This document shows positions 1 through 11,772 of a DNA stretch of 64,000 nt, piece by piece. How positions within the stretch are numbered: position 1 is the stretch's first letter; each line of letters opens with the position of its first letter. A program made the translations under genes and the position numbers. The DNA is from Coriolopsis trogii. Taxonomy: Eukaryota > Basidiomycota > Agaricomycetes > Polyporales > Polyporaceae. Below the pieces are notes generated by a model that was not told the origin of the DNA, searched no databases, and saw only the letters and a program-made list of their open reading frames with translations. Location of the stretch: positions 1,302,001-1,366,000 of the forward strand of contig JAHYIO010000006.1 of the NCBI GenBank assembly GCA_020543525.1, in the 5' to 3' direction.

Positions 1-18
1 CAATCAACCCGTCTTGAC

Positions 19-1725
19 TCAGCTCCAGGTGTCTACTCGAGGGACCCAGGGCAGTCCGCTCCGGCCGTACGTGCACGACAGCTTGTCCACGACGCGCGCA
101 ATCCTCCCGACAAGCTCAGCAGCCTCTTCTTCCATCTCCCGCAGCGCCCCCTGCTCCGTGTGGTGGACCCAGACATGCATCTCCACTGCCGCAAATCTTG
201 TACAGCTCTCCGCCCGACTCCGCGCACACGCCTCCACCGCCTCCGCAACGTCTCGTGGTTCGCAGTATTTGTTCCTGCAGAATGCGTACACACGGAGCAC
301 GCGTAGCTGGGGCCAGCGGTGGAGAAGAGGCCCGCGCATGTTGCCATCGTCCGCGCCTTGACGTCCAGAACGTCCCTCGCTTAATGCGTACAAGATGTTC
401 GGGACGCAGCAGCCTCTCACGGCGAGCTCCTCGACAGAGGGGAAGGCGTCGAAGATGCGTTCCACCAGGGCGTCGGCTTGGTAGTCGAATGTGTCGAGCA
501 CGAAGTTCCGCACAACGGACGACCAGCCGAGGAAGTCGATAAGGGTCTGGACGGTGTGGTGCGGCGCGAGGGGATGATGTGCTTCGTGCACGAGGGATAT
601 TGAGATGCGATGGCGAGACCCGGGAAGGTCGGGGTCTGCGTATGCATAGGGCAGTGAGCAGATCGACGGGGTGCGATAGGGGCCCTTGAGCGATACCGAT
701 GACATCCTGTTCAGGAGGAAGGGGCTGTTGAAGGTTTGGATTGCGGGAAGAATGTTCTCCTCGTCCTCCTTGTTGTAGGAGAGTCTGATATCGACGTACG
801 AGACCGATCGTGGGATCTCAAAGTTGAGTAGTAGCCCGTAGAAGAGAAAGAACTCTCCACCCAGGATGAAGACGTGGAGACGCGGGAGGACGACGGGCCA
901 CCGATAAACCAGTGGGGGCGCTACGTCTGACCGTTGTAAGGGCGGCCTTGAGGGGACATGCGAGCACAAAATGTGAAGTTCCTCCAGCGCACGGTTCATC
1001 CTCAGCATGCTCATGAAGTCGTCCATCGACAGCGGTCCGGAGGCGGTCGATGGGTAATTGTAGAGCTTCATCACCCGCAGATTGCCCCAGAACTGTGATA
1101 CCGGAGGCAGACGAATGTAGTTGCCAATTAGGGACCAGAGGCGTGGTTGTCCTTTCCCCGCCAAACCGCAGTCAATGTAGTCCGGATATCGGGTAGGCAT
1201 TGACCGGAAGTCACAAGAACCGTTGCGCGTCCGGGTGACCTCCATGGCTTCAAGAAGAGGCAAGCCTGCGTCGACGAATCGAGGGAGGATGGTAGAAAGG
1301 TCCCGTAAGGATGTATCGACGTAGAGAGAGCGGATGCGGTGAGAGTGCATCAGAACGAGAGAGAGCTTTTCGTCGTCAACGGACTGCCCGTCCCTCGTAT
1401 CCCTCGAGTAAAATATCCTGACGTCGAGGGTGCATCCGCCCGATCTGAGCAGAAAGAGGGAGATCGTGTTTGCTGGGAGGACAAGCTCAATGCGACGCCA
1501 GAACCTGGGGTTGGAGATGACGAGCATGTACCAGTATCTGCACACGGACGCGAGCCTCGCCAAAGCGTGACCATAGACATATCCCAAGGGAGTCCACGAG
1601 TCTTTGAGGTTGACTGTCGCGAAGATGTCGAGAAGAAGTTCGGCTGGGAGTGCATAGATTGCATAGCTGCCAGTGCTGAAGGTGCTAGCCGGCGAGCTTT
1701 CGACAGAATATAACCCAGTGGTCAT
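19..1725 (-). CDS. F-box protein, large type (copy 1)
   Basis: Uninterrupted 568-residue frame. Residues about 25-80 form an F-box-like domain: LPAELLLDIFATV is followed by a conserved LASVCRYWYMLVISNPRFWRRIEL block. F-box proteins bind Skp1 and supply substrate specificity to SCF ubiquitin ligases; the remaining 480 residues would be the substrate-binding, LRR-like part, but no clear repeats can be read. The C-terminus ends soon after a SCTYGRSGLPWVPRV block. A close paralogue lies at 38465-40225 on the other strand, aligned over its whole length apart from small indels. Together with the histone pair beside each copy, this marks an inverted segmental duplication. No intron is needed. The ATG at 1723-1725 is used because the F-box starts soon after it. 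The F-box call rests on motif; the substrate is unknown. Confidence 0.85.
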   Translation of the reverse strand: MTTGLYSVESSPASTFSTGSYAIYALPAELLLDIFATVNLKDSWTPLGYVYGHALARLASVCRYWYMLVISNPRFWRRIELVLPANTISLFLLRSGGCTLDVRIFYSRDTRDGQSVDDEKLSLVLMHSHRIRSLYVDTSLRDLSTILPRFVDAGLPLLEAMEVTRTRNGSCDFRSMPTRYPDYIDCGLAGKGQPRLWSLIGNYIRLPPVSQFWGNLRVMKLYNYPSTASGPLSMDDFMSMLRMNRALEELHILCSHVPSRPPLQRSDVAPPLVYRWPVVLPRLHVFILGGEFFLFYGLLLNFEIPRSVSYVDIRLSYNKEDEENILPAIQTFNSPFLLNRMSSVSLKGPYRTPSICSLPYAYADPDLPGSRHRISISLVHEAHHPLAPHHTVQTLIDFLGWSSVVRNFVLDTFDYQADALVERIFDAFPSVEELAVRGCCVPNILYALSEGRSGRQGADDGNMRGPLLHRWPQLRVLRVYAFCRNKYCEPRDVAEAVEACARSRAESCTRFAAVEMHVWVHHTEQGALREMEEEAAELVGRIARVVDKLSCTYGRSGLPWVPRVDTWS

Positions 1726-2471
1726 CTTCTCAGATGGTTCGATTCGTCAACTTAGTGAGCCTGAGGGAACGTAAGTACTATTCGGTGAAGTCTGACTCAC
1801 CTTGAATGTGAATGTTGTGCCCGATGTAAAGTGTTCGGCGTTGTAGAGACTCAGCGGCGTCGACTGGTGAGTGGCCTACATACTTGCAATGAGGCGCTTC
1901 ACCTAGATCTGTTCGCGATTGCGACCACCTCTTGGTCTGGAAGAACGAGTTTCCTGATACGGTATACGGCGCATATAACTTCCCACTCACACGCTCCGAG
2001 GCCGTTGTCCGCTACTACCACAATGGCTTAACGTAAGCATCCTACATATACCAATTGGCACATTGCCAGCAGTACGAGCCCTGACGAGACCCCGACTTAC
2101 TGTCTTCGCCGATAGCAAATCCTGGGCCTTGTAGGTAAAACGTCGAAACTCCTCCTCTGAATCTCTCTGAGGACGACGCTGCGCTGATAACTTACTGTTT
2201 AGCCCCTACGGATCAACTCCCGGTTCCAGCACTAGATGGTTGGCTTGACACCACGTTACAACGTCACAATTGATACGGATTTTGACTCGACATAGCTTGC
2301 TCTTGCCCATCACGGTCATCGGTCTTGTATTCCAGGTGAGCCCTACTCGAGACTTCAGACGGCTCTCGAGCATTGGCTCCATCGCGAGATAGTATGCTTA
2401 TCAGTGCACGCGTCCAGGTTCTCTTCGCTTTCCCTACGATTGGACATCAACTAGCCGGATATCTAGTCAAA
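1726..2471. other. Intergenic region between the large F-box gene and the F-box array
   Basis: About 750 bp with only short open frames and no recognisable domain. It must hold the promoters of the minus-strand F-box gene and of the plus-strand gene starting at 2472. An in-frame ATG at 2373 lies upstream of the preferred start at 2472; it is not favoured because the tandem paralogues start at the position equivalent to 2472. Confidence 0.4.
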
Positions 2472-3824
2472 ATGTCGTCGCATCCTCTGCCCAGGGTACC
2501 AGCGGACATCATCCATTGTGTCTTCATTCAAGCGCAGTACCACGACACCTGGGATACACAACAGCTGGGGACGTGCTCACTCGTCTGTAAGGCGTGGCAC
2601 GACCTCGCTCGCCCCCTCCTCTTCTCACATATTTCTGTCAAATCCCGCGCGGACGGAGCCCGGTTCTTCCAATTCTTCGATTTCGTTCGAAGCCATCCCT
2701 CCCTCTCAAAGTACATCAAGCGACTTTCCCTCAAAACTCGGCCATGGTTGGCACAGCGGTACGAGACCCAGGGAGAACAGGAAGCTGACGATCAAATTGG
2801 CGGACTCCCTCCTTTCTACGGGAACGACATTGCAATGTTGGATCTCGCTGCCTTCATGTCTGCTCTACCTTTCATGCCCGGTCTTAGGGCGCTGTGGCTC
2901 ATGGATGTTGCAATTCACTTCCATGAAGGCAACGAACTCGAGCCTATCGAACTGGAACTTGAGGAGCTCCGTGTACACGGGACGCACTGCTCTCCGACTC
3001 TCCTTCGTACACTCCACATTTTCCCTTGGCAGGCGGAGGCAGACCAGAATCTCGACACCCCTGATTCTGGGACGCGCAGGTCGCTGCCCGTCATGCGAGT
3101 CCAAGAACTCACCCTGTCGACGCCGCCTCATTCACCCCATGTCTTAACGTTCTACAAGTTGGTACTAGACCACCAGGCATTGCGCTCACTGTCGGTAAAA
3201 GCGGAAGAGGCGGAAAATGTCGAAGACATATGCGAGTTCCTACTACCTACGTTCAACGGAGGCCTCAGGAACTTCACTTTGGACCTGCACTCCTATTTCA
3301 ATCCAATCGGCGCCCGTGAGCTCATGCATTATGTAGCGGCGTCCGCAATGGTCTGATAAAGTTTCACAGTTGCGCCTATCGATTGGGAGGACGTTGGCCA
3401 GGCCGTGTCGTTATGCACGCGGTTGGAATACGTCGAGCTTATAATTCCCGCATGGGCCACTATGAACGGCCGGCCTGGCGAGTGCACCTTCCTCTCGTTG
3501 GACGACCTCACTCTCTTCCTACGCGCCGTCCTTCCGAAGCTACCTCGGCTGAAGCTCCGGCTGATGCGCGCGTACGAGGACCTTCGACCGCTGTCGTCGC
3601 AGATGGTCGATGAGTTCCTGCAAGATTTGACCACGCTGGACAATATCTGCTCAGAGCTCTATCAAGGCAGCGCACGTACGGAGCGCCTCGTGGTGACCGT
3701 TCAGCCTGCCCTCCTCCGCCCGCGGTATCAGTTTGCCGGGTCGCAAATGAATGCTACGCGTGTACAAGAGGCCATGCCGAAACTTCGAGCCGCCGGAGTG
3801 CTGAGGACTGTGGTCGCCGACTGA
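2472..3824 (+). CDS. F-box protein, tandem array member A
   Basis: Two exons, 2472-3315 and 3370-3824, with a phase-1 GTGAGC...CAG intron; 432 residues. The N-terminus (PRVPADIIHCVFIQ, then LGTCSLVCKAWHDLARPLLF) is an F-box core, so the protein probably binds Skp1 in an SCF ligase. The rest is a diverged leucine-rich-type region. The phase-1 intron falls at the same place as in the two neighbouring paralogues, and the proteins align end to end, down to the shared C-terminal MPKLRAAGVL block, which proves tandem duplication. The start at 2472 matches the start of member C (MSS...PADVVHC). Its frame is intact, unlike member B. Substrate unknown. Confidence 0.8.
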
Positions 3825-4487
3825 AGTGGTCCTGATGAGGTCCAAGATAGAGAGGTACGCCTGCTCCACTTCGTTTACATTGTGGGTTTGTTGCTTAATC
3901 ACGCTCCTGGATGCTTGGCGCAGAGGGTATTGTCCTGGTCGATAGAAATCCATTTTGCAATGTCGATAGTACAGATTGAGGAACGTGCTGGACCTCGATA
4001 CTACTGCTCACATTGTATAATAAGCTAAGCTGTCTTCGTCTTTAGACTGTAACACGCTCTCGTCACTGCTGCTACCCCCAGAGACATAGTGCGGGGAATA
4101 TCTGGGGCAGGAAACTATCTCGTCAGACTCGTTGCCCAAGATATCGCGGCTCGGTCCGTATGTGGGGAATTGGGAGATGTAGTCTACCAATGTATTTGCT
4201 CAGTAACAGATGGCTCAGACAGGCTTTCGGGCCTGACATATACATCAGCTTGTGTTGGGTACTACAATCCGAGCCCAGAGTCTGAGCGTCTACGAATACC
4301 AGCTGGATCAGTCGCGCGCTGATCGCGATTCATCGAAATGTGCTTTCATCCACTACGACCACCAAGGCTTTGACTAAGCAGGTGAGCCTTCCTCGTCTCT
4401 TTCAAAATTCATTTGAGACGATCTGTGCTAGGACGTTTGTTATCGCCAGAACAGCAGAGAGCCGGCCCTGACAACTGAGGCGGGACG
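3825..4487. other. Intergenic spacer between F-box members A and B
   Basis: About 660 bp. Short unrelated frames on both strands; no RNA gene or repeat recognised. Presumably the 3' end of member A and the promoter of member B. Confidence 0.35.
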
Positions 4488-5900
4488 ATGATATCTCCGA
4501 GTCCGCGTACTCTGCCCACATTGCCCACGGATGTCATCCACTGTATTCTCCTCCAAGTCAAGTTGCATGGAAAGTGGGATCCGTACTGCATTGGACAATG
4601 CTCCCTGGTATGCAAGGAATGGCGCGACGTCGCTCAACCGCTCGTGTTCTCGTACGTGTCCATCAAGGCGCGCCCCAACGGAGTCAGATTCTACGAGTTC
4701 TTCGACTTCGTCCGGAGTCACCCTCACCTCGCACGTTGCATCAAGCGCCTCACGCTGACGATACAGCGACATCCGAGCCTATTTCACGCCTACAACTCTG
4801 ACGAAGAAGATGAGGACGATTTTGAAGAGGGCGAAGGTCTTCCTGCCATGTACGGAGAAGAGGCAGCCATGTTGGATTTCGCTGCGTTCATATCAATTCT
4901 TCCACATCTGAAGGGATTGGACTCTCTTTGGCTTGCGTTCGTCGCTCTTTGGCTCCCGGACGATAGCAACATCGTCCCCGCAACCTCGGCGCTCAAAGAG
5001 TTCTTCATAAACGGTCTCCACTGCTCTCTTCCTGTCCTTTTGAGCGGCCTCCAAATCACCTCGTTACGCAAGATGATCCTTTGACACTACAGCATTGACG
5101 GCTGGGTTGATACACCGCTCCCCCTCATGTGCGTCGACGAACTCGACCTTTCCTCGCCCGCAGGCGCGCCTTCTTCCTTCATGTTCTATGAACGTATTTT
5201 GAACACTTGTGCGCTGCGGAAACTCTCTATGCGTTGTGAGAAACCAGAACCCATAGATGCAATGTGTGCTTTCTTGCGCAAGGTCAACGTCGGCGGCCTC
5301 ACGACTCTTGCTCTGGATTTCAATCCATACTTTAAAAGATACGGCCCAAGTGAGTGTATATAATATGCGGAGTCTACACATCGAGTCTACAGGTAGCTAA
5401 CGCAGTCCAAATCTATGCAACTTGTAGCCCCAGTCCCTGTCCCTTGGCAAGCCATCGCTCGGGCCATCCAATCGGCGTGCAAAGGGCTACGACACGTCGG
5501 ACTGAACATTCTCCCTTGGGTGTCTGCGAACCCCGAGCCGGGGATCTCGCCTTTCCGTACATTGACAGACACGACTCCTTTTCTGCGCGCGACTCTTCCT
5601 ACCCTTCCGCGACTGTCACTCAAACTGGAGCGTGCCAACGGCGACACGCGGCCACTATCGTCTCAAATGGTGGACAATCTCATCCGAGACCTCTCGACGT
5701 TGGACGACGTCTGCTCGGAGCTTTACCAAGGGAGCGCACGTATGGAACGATTTGTTCTCATCGTGCAGTCTGCGCTATTCCGCCCCGAGTCAGTTTCATA
5801 CGAGCTCGTAAGGCCGGAGATAATCGAGACGCGGGTACGGGAGGCCATGCCGAAGCTCGGAGCTGCAGGAGTGCTGAAAGTGGTGGTCACTGGCTATTGA
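4488..5900 (+). pseudogene. F-box protein, array member B, interrupted by a TGA codon
   Basis: Paralogue of the genes at 2472 and 6478. Exon 1 is 4488-5349 and exon 2 is 5428-5900, with the same phase-1 intron as its neighbours. The F-box core (LPTDVIHCILLQ, then IGQCSLVCKEWRDVAQPLVF) is intact. An in-frame TGA at 5082-5084 stops the protein after 198 residues, in the middle of the leucine-rich region. The frame is open again directly after it and stays alignable with member C to the end, so this is a single nonsense change and not a wrong gene model. An acidic stretch (DEEDEDDFEEGEG) lies near residue 108. It could still make a short F-box-only product, which might compete for Skp1; that is speculation. 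Confidence 0.75.
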
Positions 5901-6477
5901 CTGACATTGGGCCTGCGAGGAATACATTTGGCGAGTGTGCACATCGCTCTCACAGAACCTCTTTGATCTTATGCGAGCGTCATAGTGCATATGAGTTTGC
6001 TCCTATCTTGTGACGGCTTGAGTACGGATCCGCAGCGTGCGGATAATTCCCAGCAAGAATAAGGGCATCTCCACGAGAGTAGTGAATCCTACATTTGTAT
6101 ATGGACTTCCGAGAGTATTTCAATTGTACAGGCAGATTCAACCCTACTCTGCGCGCCATCCTTCCTAAGTCGCCCGACTGGTGTCCCGACTGATGTGTGT
6201 ACGATGGCCATTACTGCTCTCAACGTAGGGCAATAATATCGTCTGTAAAGACACCGTGGGCATTGGCGTAGGTCACCCCGACCGGCGGCATGGCGCGAAC
6301 TTTGTATGAGCGTCAGTGCTCGTCCCGAACTTGCTCTTGTCCACCACGACCATCGAAATCGTACAGAAGGTGAGCCCTAATCAAATCATGTCGACACCCG
6401 CGAGCATACTAAGACGAGTCTGTAGCACGGTCAGGTACTTCTGTGTACATCATTGAGGCACTGCCAACCCAGACGCC
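5901..6477. other. Intergenic spacer between F-box members B and C
   Basis: About 575 bp with no credible open frame. Nothing beyond the expected 3' and promoter regions was seen. Confidence 0.35.
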
Positions 6478-7885
6478 ATGTCTTCACGTATTCCGCCCAG
6501 ATTGCCCGCAGATGTGGTCCACTGCGTGCTAGTCCAAGTGCTGTGGCATGAGATTTGGGACCCATACTGGCTTGGAAAATGCTCTCTGGTTTGCAAGGAA
6601 TGGTGCGACGTTGCTCGTCCTCTCTTGTTCTCGATCGTCTTCGTCAAAGCCCGCCCGAATGGAATCAAGTTCTACCAGTTCTTCGACTTTGTTCGGAGTC
6701 ACCCCCAACTTGCACAGTACATCAAACGATTGACCCTGACGGTACAACAGCGCGCACCGAGGGAATACTTTATTTACCACACCGAACAAGGAGGTGATGA
6801 CGTCGAGGACGCGCAAGAAGGCGAAGGTCTTCCCGCCTTGTATGGAGAAGATGCCGCCATGTTGGACTTCCCTGCTTTCTTATCGGTACTCCCCCATTTC
6901 AAGGGGTTGGAAGCTCTATGTTTCGAATTCGTCGCTCTTTGGATTCCCGAAGGTAGCGACGTCCAACCTACAACATTGGCCTTGGGCGAACTCTTCGTAC
7001 ACAGTCCCCATTGCTCTCTTCCAGCTCTCTTCAGTGCTCTCCAGATCTCACAGGCACGGAAAGTATTTCTGGATTGCTACGACATTGGTGACTGGGAGGA
7101 GACTCCACTGCCGGTCCTACGCGTCAACGAACTCAATCTGGAGTCCTCGTACGCCGCTTCACCCCAATCCTTCATATTCTATGAACGCATCTTCAACCCC
7201 CATGCGCTTCGATCACTCTCCGTCCGCTTTGGGGACTCAGTGACTGTTCACGCGATGTGTGATTTCATGCGCAACACGGATGTCGGAGGCCTCACGAATC
7301 TCACCATGAACTTCGAATCCTACTTCGGATTATACAGCCTCACTGGTGAGCTTTTCTGGCACAGCATACGCTTTTACGTTCCCGCCTGATACAATTCCCC
7401 TCGTCTCGTCCATAGCTCCCATCCCTGTACCCTGGGATGCCATTGCAGAAGTGGTCCGATCATGCAAACAGTTGCAAGAAGTCGAATTCAAGATCCCTCC
7501 CTGGGTATCCGGGAATCGCGCCTCGGGGGTCTCACCCTTTAGCATGTCGATGGATCTCGCCCCGTTCCTGCGCGCGACTCTCCCGGCCCTTCCGCAGCTA
7601 ACGCTCAGACTAAGGCGGGCCATTGGTGACGGGCGGGCGCTTGCGCCTCACATGATGGACGAAGTTGTGCAGGACTTGTCGATGTTGGACGATATCTGCT
7701 CCGAGCTGTACCCGAGGAGCTCGCATATGGACCGTCTTCTGGTCAGCGTGCAGTGTGCGCTATTCCGCTCCAGGTCGGTTCCGTATGAGCTCATTAGGTC
7801 GGAGACGATCGCGCGGCGGGTACGGGATGCTATGCGGAAGCTTGGAGCTGCAGGGCTGCTGAAGGTGGAGGTCACCGACTATTGA
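6478..7885 (+). CDS. F-box protein, tandem array member C
   Basis: Exons 6478-7345 and 7416-7885, phase-1 intron (GTGAGC...ATAG), 445 residues. The F-box is at residues about 5-50 (PRLPADVVHCVLVQ, then LGKCSLVCKEWCDVARPLLF). It is followed by the family's KARPNGIKFYQFFDFVRSHP block and a leucine-rich-like region. The closest relative is member B at 4488, then member A at 2472. Probable role: Skp1-binding substrate receptor of an SCF ligase, cytosolic or nuclear; target unknown. The frame has no breaks, and all three array members keep the same intron phase. Confidence 0.8.
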
Positions 7886-8111
7886 CTTTGCCTGCGAGGA
7901 ACTAGGTCAGTGAGAATGCACGTAGTTCGCACTCTATATCGGCGTTGCATTGTGTATGAATCTTGCTCCGGCCTTGTACCAGAGTCGCGATTCGGAGTTC
8001 CCATGTGTACCACTAGATGGTTCGGTCAGAACCTCCTGAGGTTACAATTCATAGGATGTTTCGACCTGTATGGGGGTGCCAAGGAAGGAGCGTCTCATCA
8101 TTACGTCTGAC

Positions 8112-8206
8112 TTCGCACAGGTCAACTCGGAGCATCTATTCGTGGAGTACGCAATGTCAAAACTCTGGGCCGCCAGCGTGCTGACGGTGGTAGTCCAACA
8201 CCAGTA
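8112..8206 (+). pseudogene. Relic of a fourth F-box array member (3' end only)
   Basis: The plus-strand frame here reads VEYAMSKLWAASVLTVVV. This lines up with the C-terminal block of the array genes (VREAMPKLGAAGVLKVVV in member B, QEAMPKLRAAGVLRTVVA in member A). No F-box or upstream exon survives beside it. It is best read as the decayed end of another tandem copy, so the array once reached closer to the histone pair. Confidence 0.5.
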
Positions 8207-8466
8207 CTACCTGCAAGAAACTCAGTTCGCACATAATGCATTGCGGCTCCGAAGATTGAAGGTCATACACCCCAATATGCAGTGCCGGTCAAGCGCAAGG
8301 ACGCACCTGAGGTTTTCCTTCGGAACGACATAGCGATCATCCTTGCGATGATGTTATGGCGGCGCACGCACGCGCCAGAGCTGGCAGAAATGCGGGACTA
8401 GGGTGGTATGTAGGATAAATAGAAAATACAGGAATAATACAACAATAAGAATCACAGTCCGAAAAT

Positions 8467-9093
<627 letters not shown>

Positions 9094-9462
9094 TGCTGAT
9101 GTGTATGTGGGTGGCGGTGGTTAATGGGCTGGTGAGCGCTGGAGGCTGGCGAGAACGCGGGGCGACGTGGACGACGAGATGGATGTGCTACGAAACAGGA
9201 GGCGCGATATTTATACAGACGCGTTGTGCTTGTTTGGCGAGACGCGTCGACGCGCTGAACCTTATTTTGTTGAACGCCATCAACGCATCACGTGGTACGC
9301 GCGCCTGGCAAGCGAGTGGTGTCCCAGCCACAGACTCCGCGCTTGTATAAAGCCCTTGCCTTCGTCCGCCATGTCCTCCCCAACTCTGCCCTCGTCGCAT
9401 TCGCCCTACCAAGCCTACACACACTCTTCTCAACACCGACACCACCAACCACACTAGCAACA
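9094..9462. promoter_or_regulatory. Bidirectional H2B/H2A promoter (copy 1)
   Basis: A 369-bp spacer between divergent histone start codons. On the minus strand TATAAATA (9208-9215) faces H2B; on the plus strand TATAAAG (9346-9352) faces H2A. Between them are a CACGTG box at 9289-9294 and a TTTGTTGAA motif at 9267-9274, and both motifs recur in the second histone spacer. The role in S-phase co-regulation is inferred from the divergent arrangement. Confidence 0.7.
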
Positions 9463-10042
9463 ATGTCTGGCAAGGGCAGCGGCAAGTCCAAGTCTGGCAA
9501 GGCCTCCGGTGATGCCTCCGCCAAGTCCCAGTCGCGTTCGGCGAAGGCGGGTCTTCAGTTCCCTGTCGGTCGTGTCCACCGTCTCCTCAAGAAGGGCAAT
9601 TACGCACAACGTGTCGGTGCAGGTGCACCTGGTGAGTTCAACCATTTTGTCTTGAAGAGCCTGCAGCTCATTTGGAGTTTCATAGTTTATCTTGCAGCCG
9701 TACTTGAGTACCTCGCTGCTGAGATTCTCGAGCTTGCGGGCAACGCGGCACGTGACAACAAGAAGCAGCGTATTGTCCCCCGTCATCTGCAACTTGCCAT
9801 CCGGAACGACGAGGAGTGAGTACTCTGCGGTCCACACATCCATATAGCGCATATACTGACGGGTGGCTCAGGTTGAACAAGCTTCTCGGCGACGTAGTCA
9901 TCTCGCAAGGAGGTGTCGTACCATTCATCAACCCTGAGGTATGTCTTCGCCGCCTTTGGTTCCATTCTTGTTCCTCACTGTTCGTTCCCAGCTCCTGCCC
10001 AGCAAGACACAGAAGGGCAAGAAGGACAGCCAGGAAGTTTAG
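9463..10042 (+). CDS. Histone H2A with SQE tail (H2A.X type, copy 1)
   Basis: Core histone H2A, nuclear. Exons 9463-9631, 9686-9815, 9872-9938 and 9992-10042; 138 residues. It begins [16 protein letters not shown] and carries the H2A fold signatures [20 protein letters not shown] and [20 protein letters not shown]. The last exon encodes [16 protein letters not shown]. The terminal SQE plus hydrophobic residue is the motif phosphorylated by Mec1/Tel1-type kinases at DNA breaks, as in most fungal H2A. It is divergent from H2B and shares all intron positions with the second H2A (35532-36294), which lacks this tail. Confidence 0.95.
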
Positions 10043-10510
10043 AGTCGTCTTGTATCCACACCTTGTTGTATTATTCATGTATTATCTCCCTATCTTTGTC
10101 TAATCCGATTCCCTGTACGAGGAACATCATCAGCTTGTGCGCGCCGTAACATCCGGGGGCTTTTCAGCCGTTACTCCGGAGGTACGAGGAGGAAAATTCT
10201 TTTCATCAACCGTCACCGCGCAAAGTCTCCATGGCTATATACCTCGCGTATGTACGATTTGGACGGTGCTTGCATCCAGGCCTGCTGGGACTCTACACTA
10301 TGTATGTGTGTTGGATATTTATTTCAATATTTGGTAAGCGTTATCAAGGACGAGAGTGGGCGGGGTATGCCCAAAAAAGGCTAACTGGAGGACATCTTGA
10401 CATGCACGATGGGAGCTGTGCCGTCCCCGCATCCTCCTTCCCCTTCCTCTCCTCATTTTCCTGTTCACGACCACCACCCACGCTCCTTCTCATCACCCAT
10501 CCTCTGCTGC
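10043..10510. other. Region downstream of H2A
   Basis: About 470 bp without a recognisable gene. It presumably holds the 3' end of the H2A transcript and, near its right end, promoter sequence for any transcript starting at 10511. Confidence 0.3.
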
Positions 10511-10885
10511 ATGGCTACCCTCACTCGCACACGCCCGTCTTTCCACGTCGAGGACGTCGAAGTTGAAGCGCGCCGTCCACTGCATCTCGACATCCCGACA
10601 CCGTTCCCGACGCTTCCTCAACTCGTCCACAGCAAAGAGACAGAAGCCATCTCGTCGCTCACGAATGGGACATCCGACGCAACCGTGGCGGAGGGGAGCG
10701 TGCAGGTGGAGGGGGCTGCTGCGGAGGACGCAACGTTAACCCTCGGAGGATCACTTCCGGAACAGACCACTGACTCTGTGAGTGTCCGATGTCTCAAGTC
10801 TCGTCTTCCTGCGCAGATAGACATGTGTGGCCGGGTGCTGGTCACAGCGATTGACTGGTGGACACAACCACAATCAACTTCTTGA
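10511..10885 (+). CDS. Short hypothetical ORF
   Basis: An open frame beginning MATLTRTRPSFHVEDVEVEA and running to a stop at 10883. No domain, signal peptide or membrane segment is recognised. A GTGAGT donor-like site follows the codons for PEQTTDS (about 10777), so the real product may be only the first 90 or so residues, spliced to something not resolved here. The region just downstream is a degenerate tandem repeat. It could be the 5' exon of a decayed gene. Unrecognised. Confidence 0.25.
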   Translation: MATLTRTRPSFHVEDVEVEARRPLHLDIPTPFPTLPQLVHSKETEAISSLTNGTSDATVAEGSVQVEGAAAEDATLTLGGSLPEQTTDSVSVRCLKSRLPAQIDMCGRVLVTAIDWWTQPQSTS

Positions 10886-10894
10886 GGCATCGAT

Positions 10895-11570
10895 GTGGCC
10901 GGCCCTAGGCTCTTGCATGACTTCCCTACTCGTGAAACAACGCCCCGTGGTTGTGTTCGCACTGCCTCCGTTCTCATCAGTCGTCAAAGAGGTGCCATAA
11001 GGCTTCTTAAAGATTGTGCTGTTCTCCGTCGTCTGCATCTCTGGACAGAGTTCTCTGCAGAGCTACAGAGAAACGGATGACATACCTTACTTTCGTTCCT
11101 ACTGCCAGGGCTCTGGCTCTCATTCAGCATGAGCTTCCCCCCTCTAGGGTGGTTTGCGATACTGAGAACCGCCATGCCGCCGACTGAGTCAATTGCACCC
11201 CCACAACACAACGATATCTTGATGTCGTTGGCCCTTGGCTCACCACCGGCATGGCTTCTTTGCAGACCTGATGGTGAAACGATCCCTCGTCATTGTATGT
11301 GCACTGCCTTTGCATTTCTCAGTCTCCCAAAAAAATGTGCCTTTGGGCTTCGAAGAGTTGTGCCGTTCTCCGTCGCCTGCATCTTTAGACGGAGGCGATT
11401 GGAGAGGATGCTAGCGGTGGGGACGTGGACTGACCCTAGGCTATTCTCGTTCCTCTTCTTAAGAATCTGCTATCAGTTACTGTGAGGTTCCCTCCTCTCA
11501 GGTGGTATGTAATGCTGAGAATCGTGTTGATGCATACATTGGTTGCACAACCACATAAACGGGAATCGCA
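10895..11570 (+). repeat. Diverged tandem repeat, unit about 344 bp
   Basis: Two adjacent units match imperfectly. TTGTGCTGTTCTCCGTCGTC at 11014 recurs as TTGTGCCGTTCTCCGTCGCC at 11358, and flanking blocks (for example CCCTAGGCT, CATGAGCTTCC/GTGAGGTTCC, GATACTGAGAACC/AATGCTGAGAATC) recur at the same offset. Parts of one frame look like decayed coding sequence (LLVKQRPVVVFALP against LMVKRSLVIVCALP), with stops. It is probably a duplicated and decayed gene fragment. Confidence 0.5.
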
Positions 11571-11772
11571 CCCTATTTGCAGCCACGCATGTTACTTACA
11601 TCCATATTCCTCTCCACGGCATTGCCATAACCGAACTGCGCACTGACTAACATTACAGGACGAGTTTACTTCATCGATTATAAACGTTCAAAGGTCATGT
11701 CTCACGACCCTCAACGATCTCCTCTCAACATCATATAACTGGCGGCCTATCATCCCGGACCGCCGACATTCC

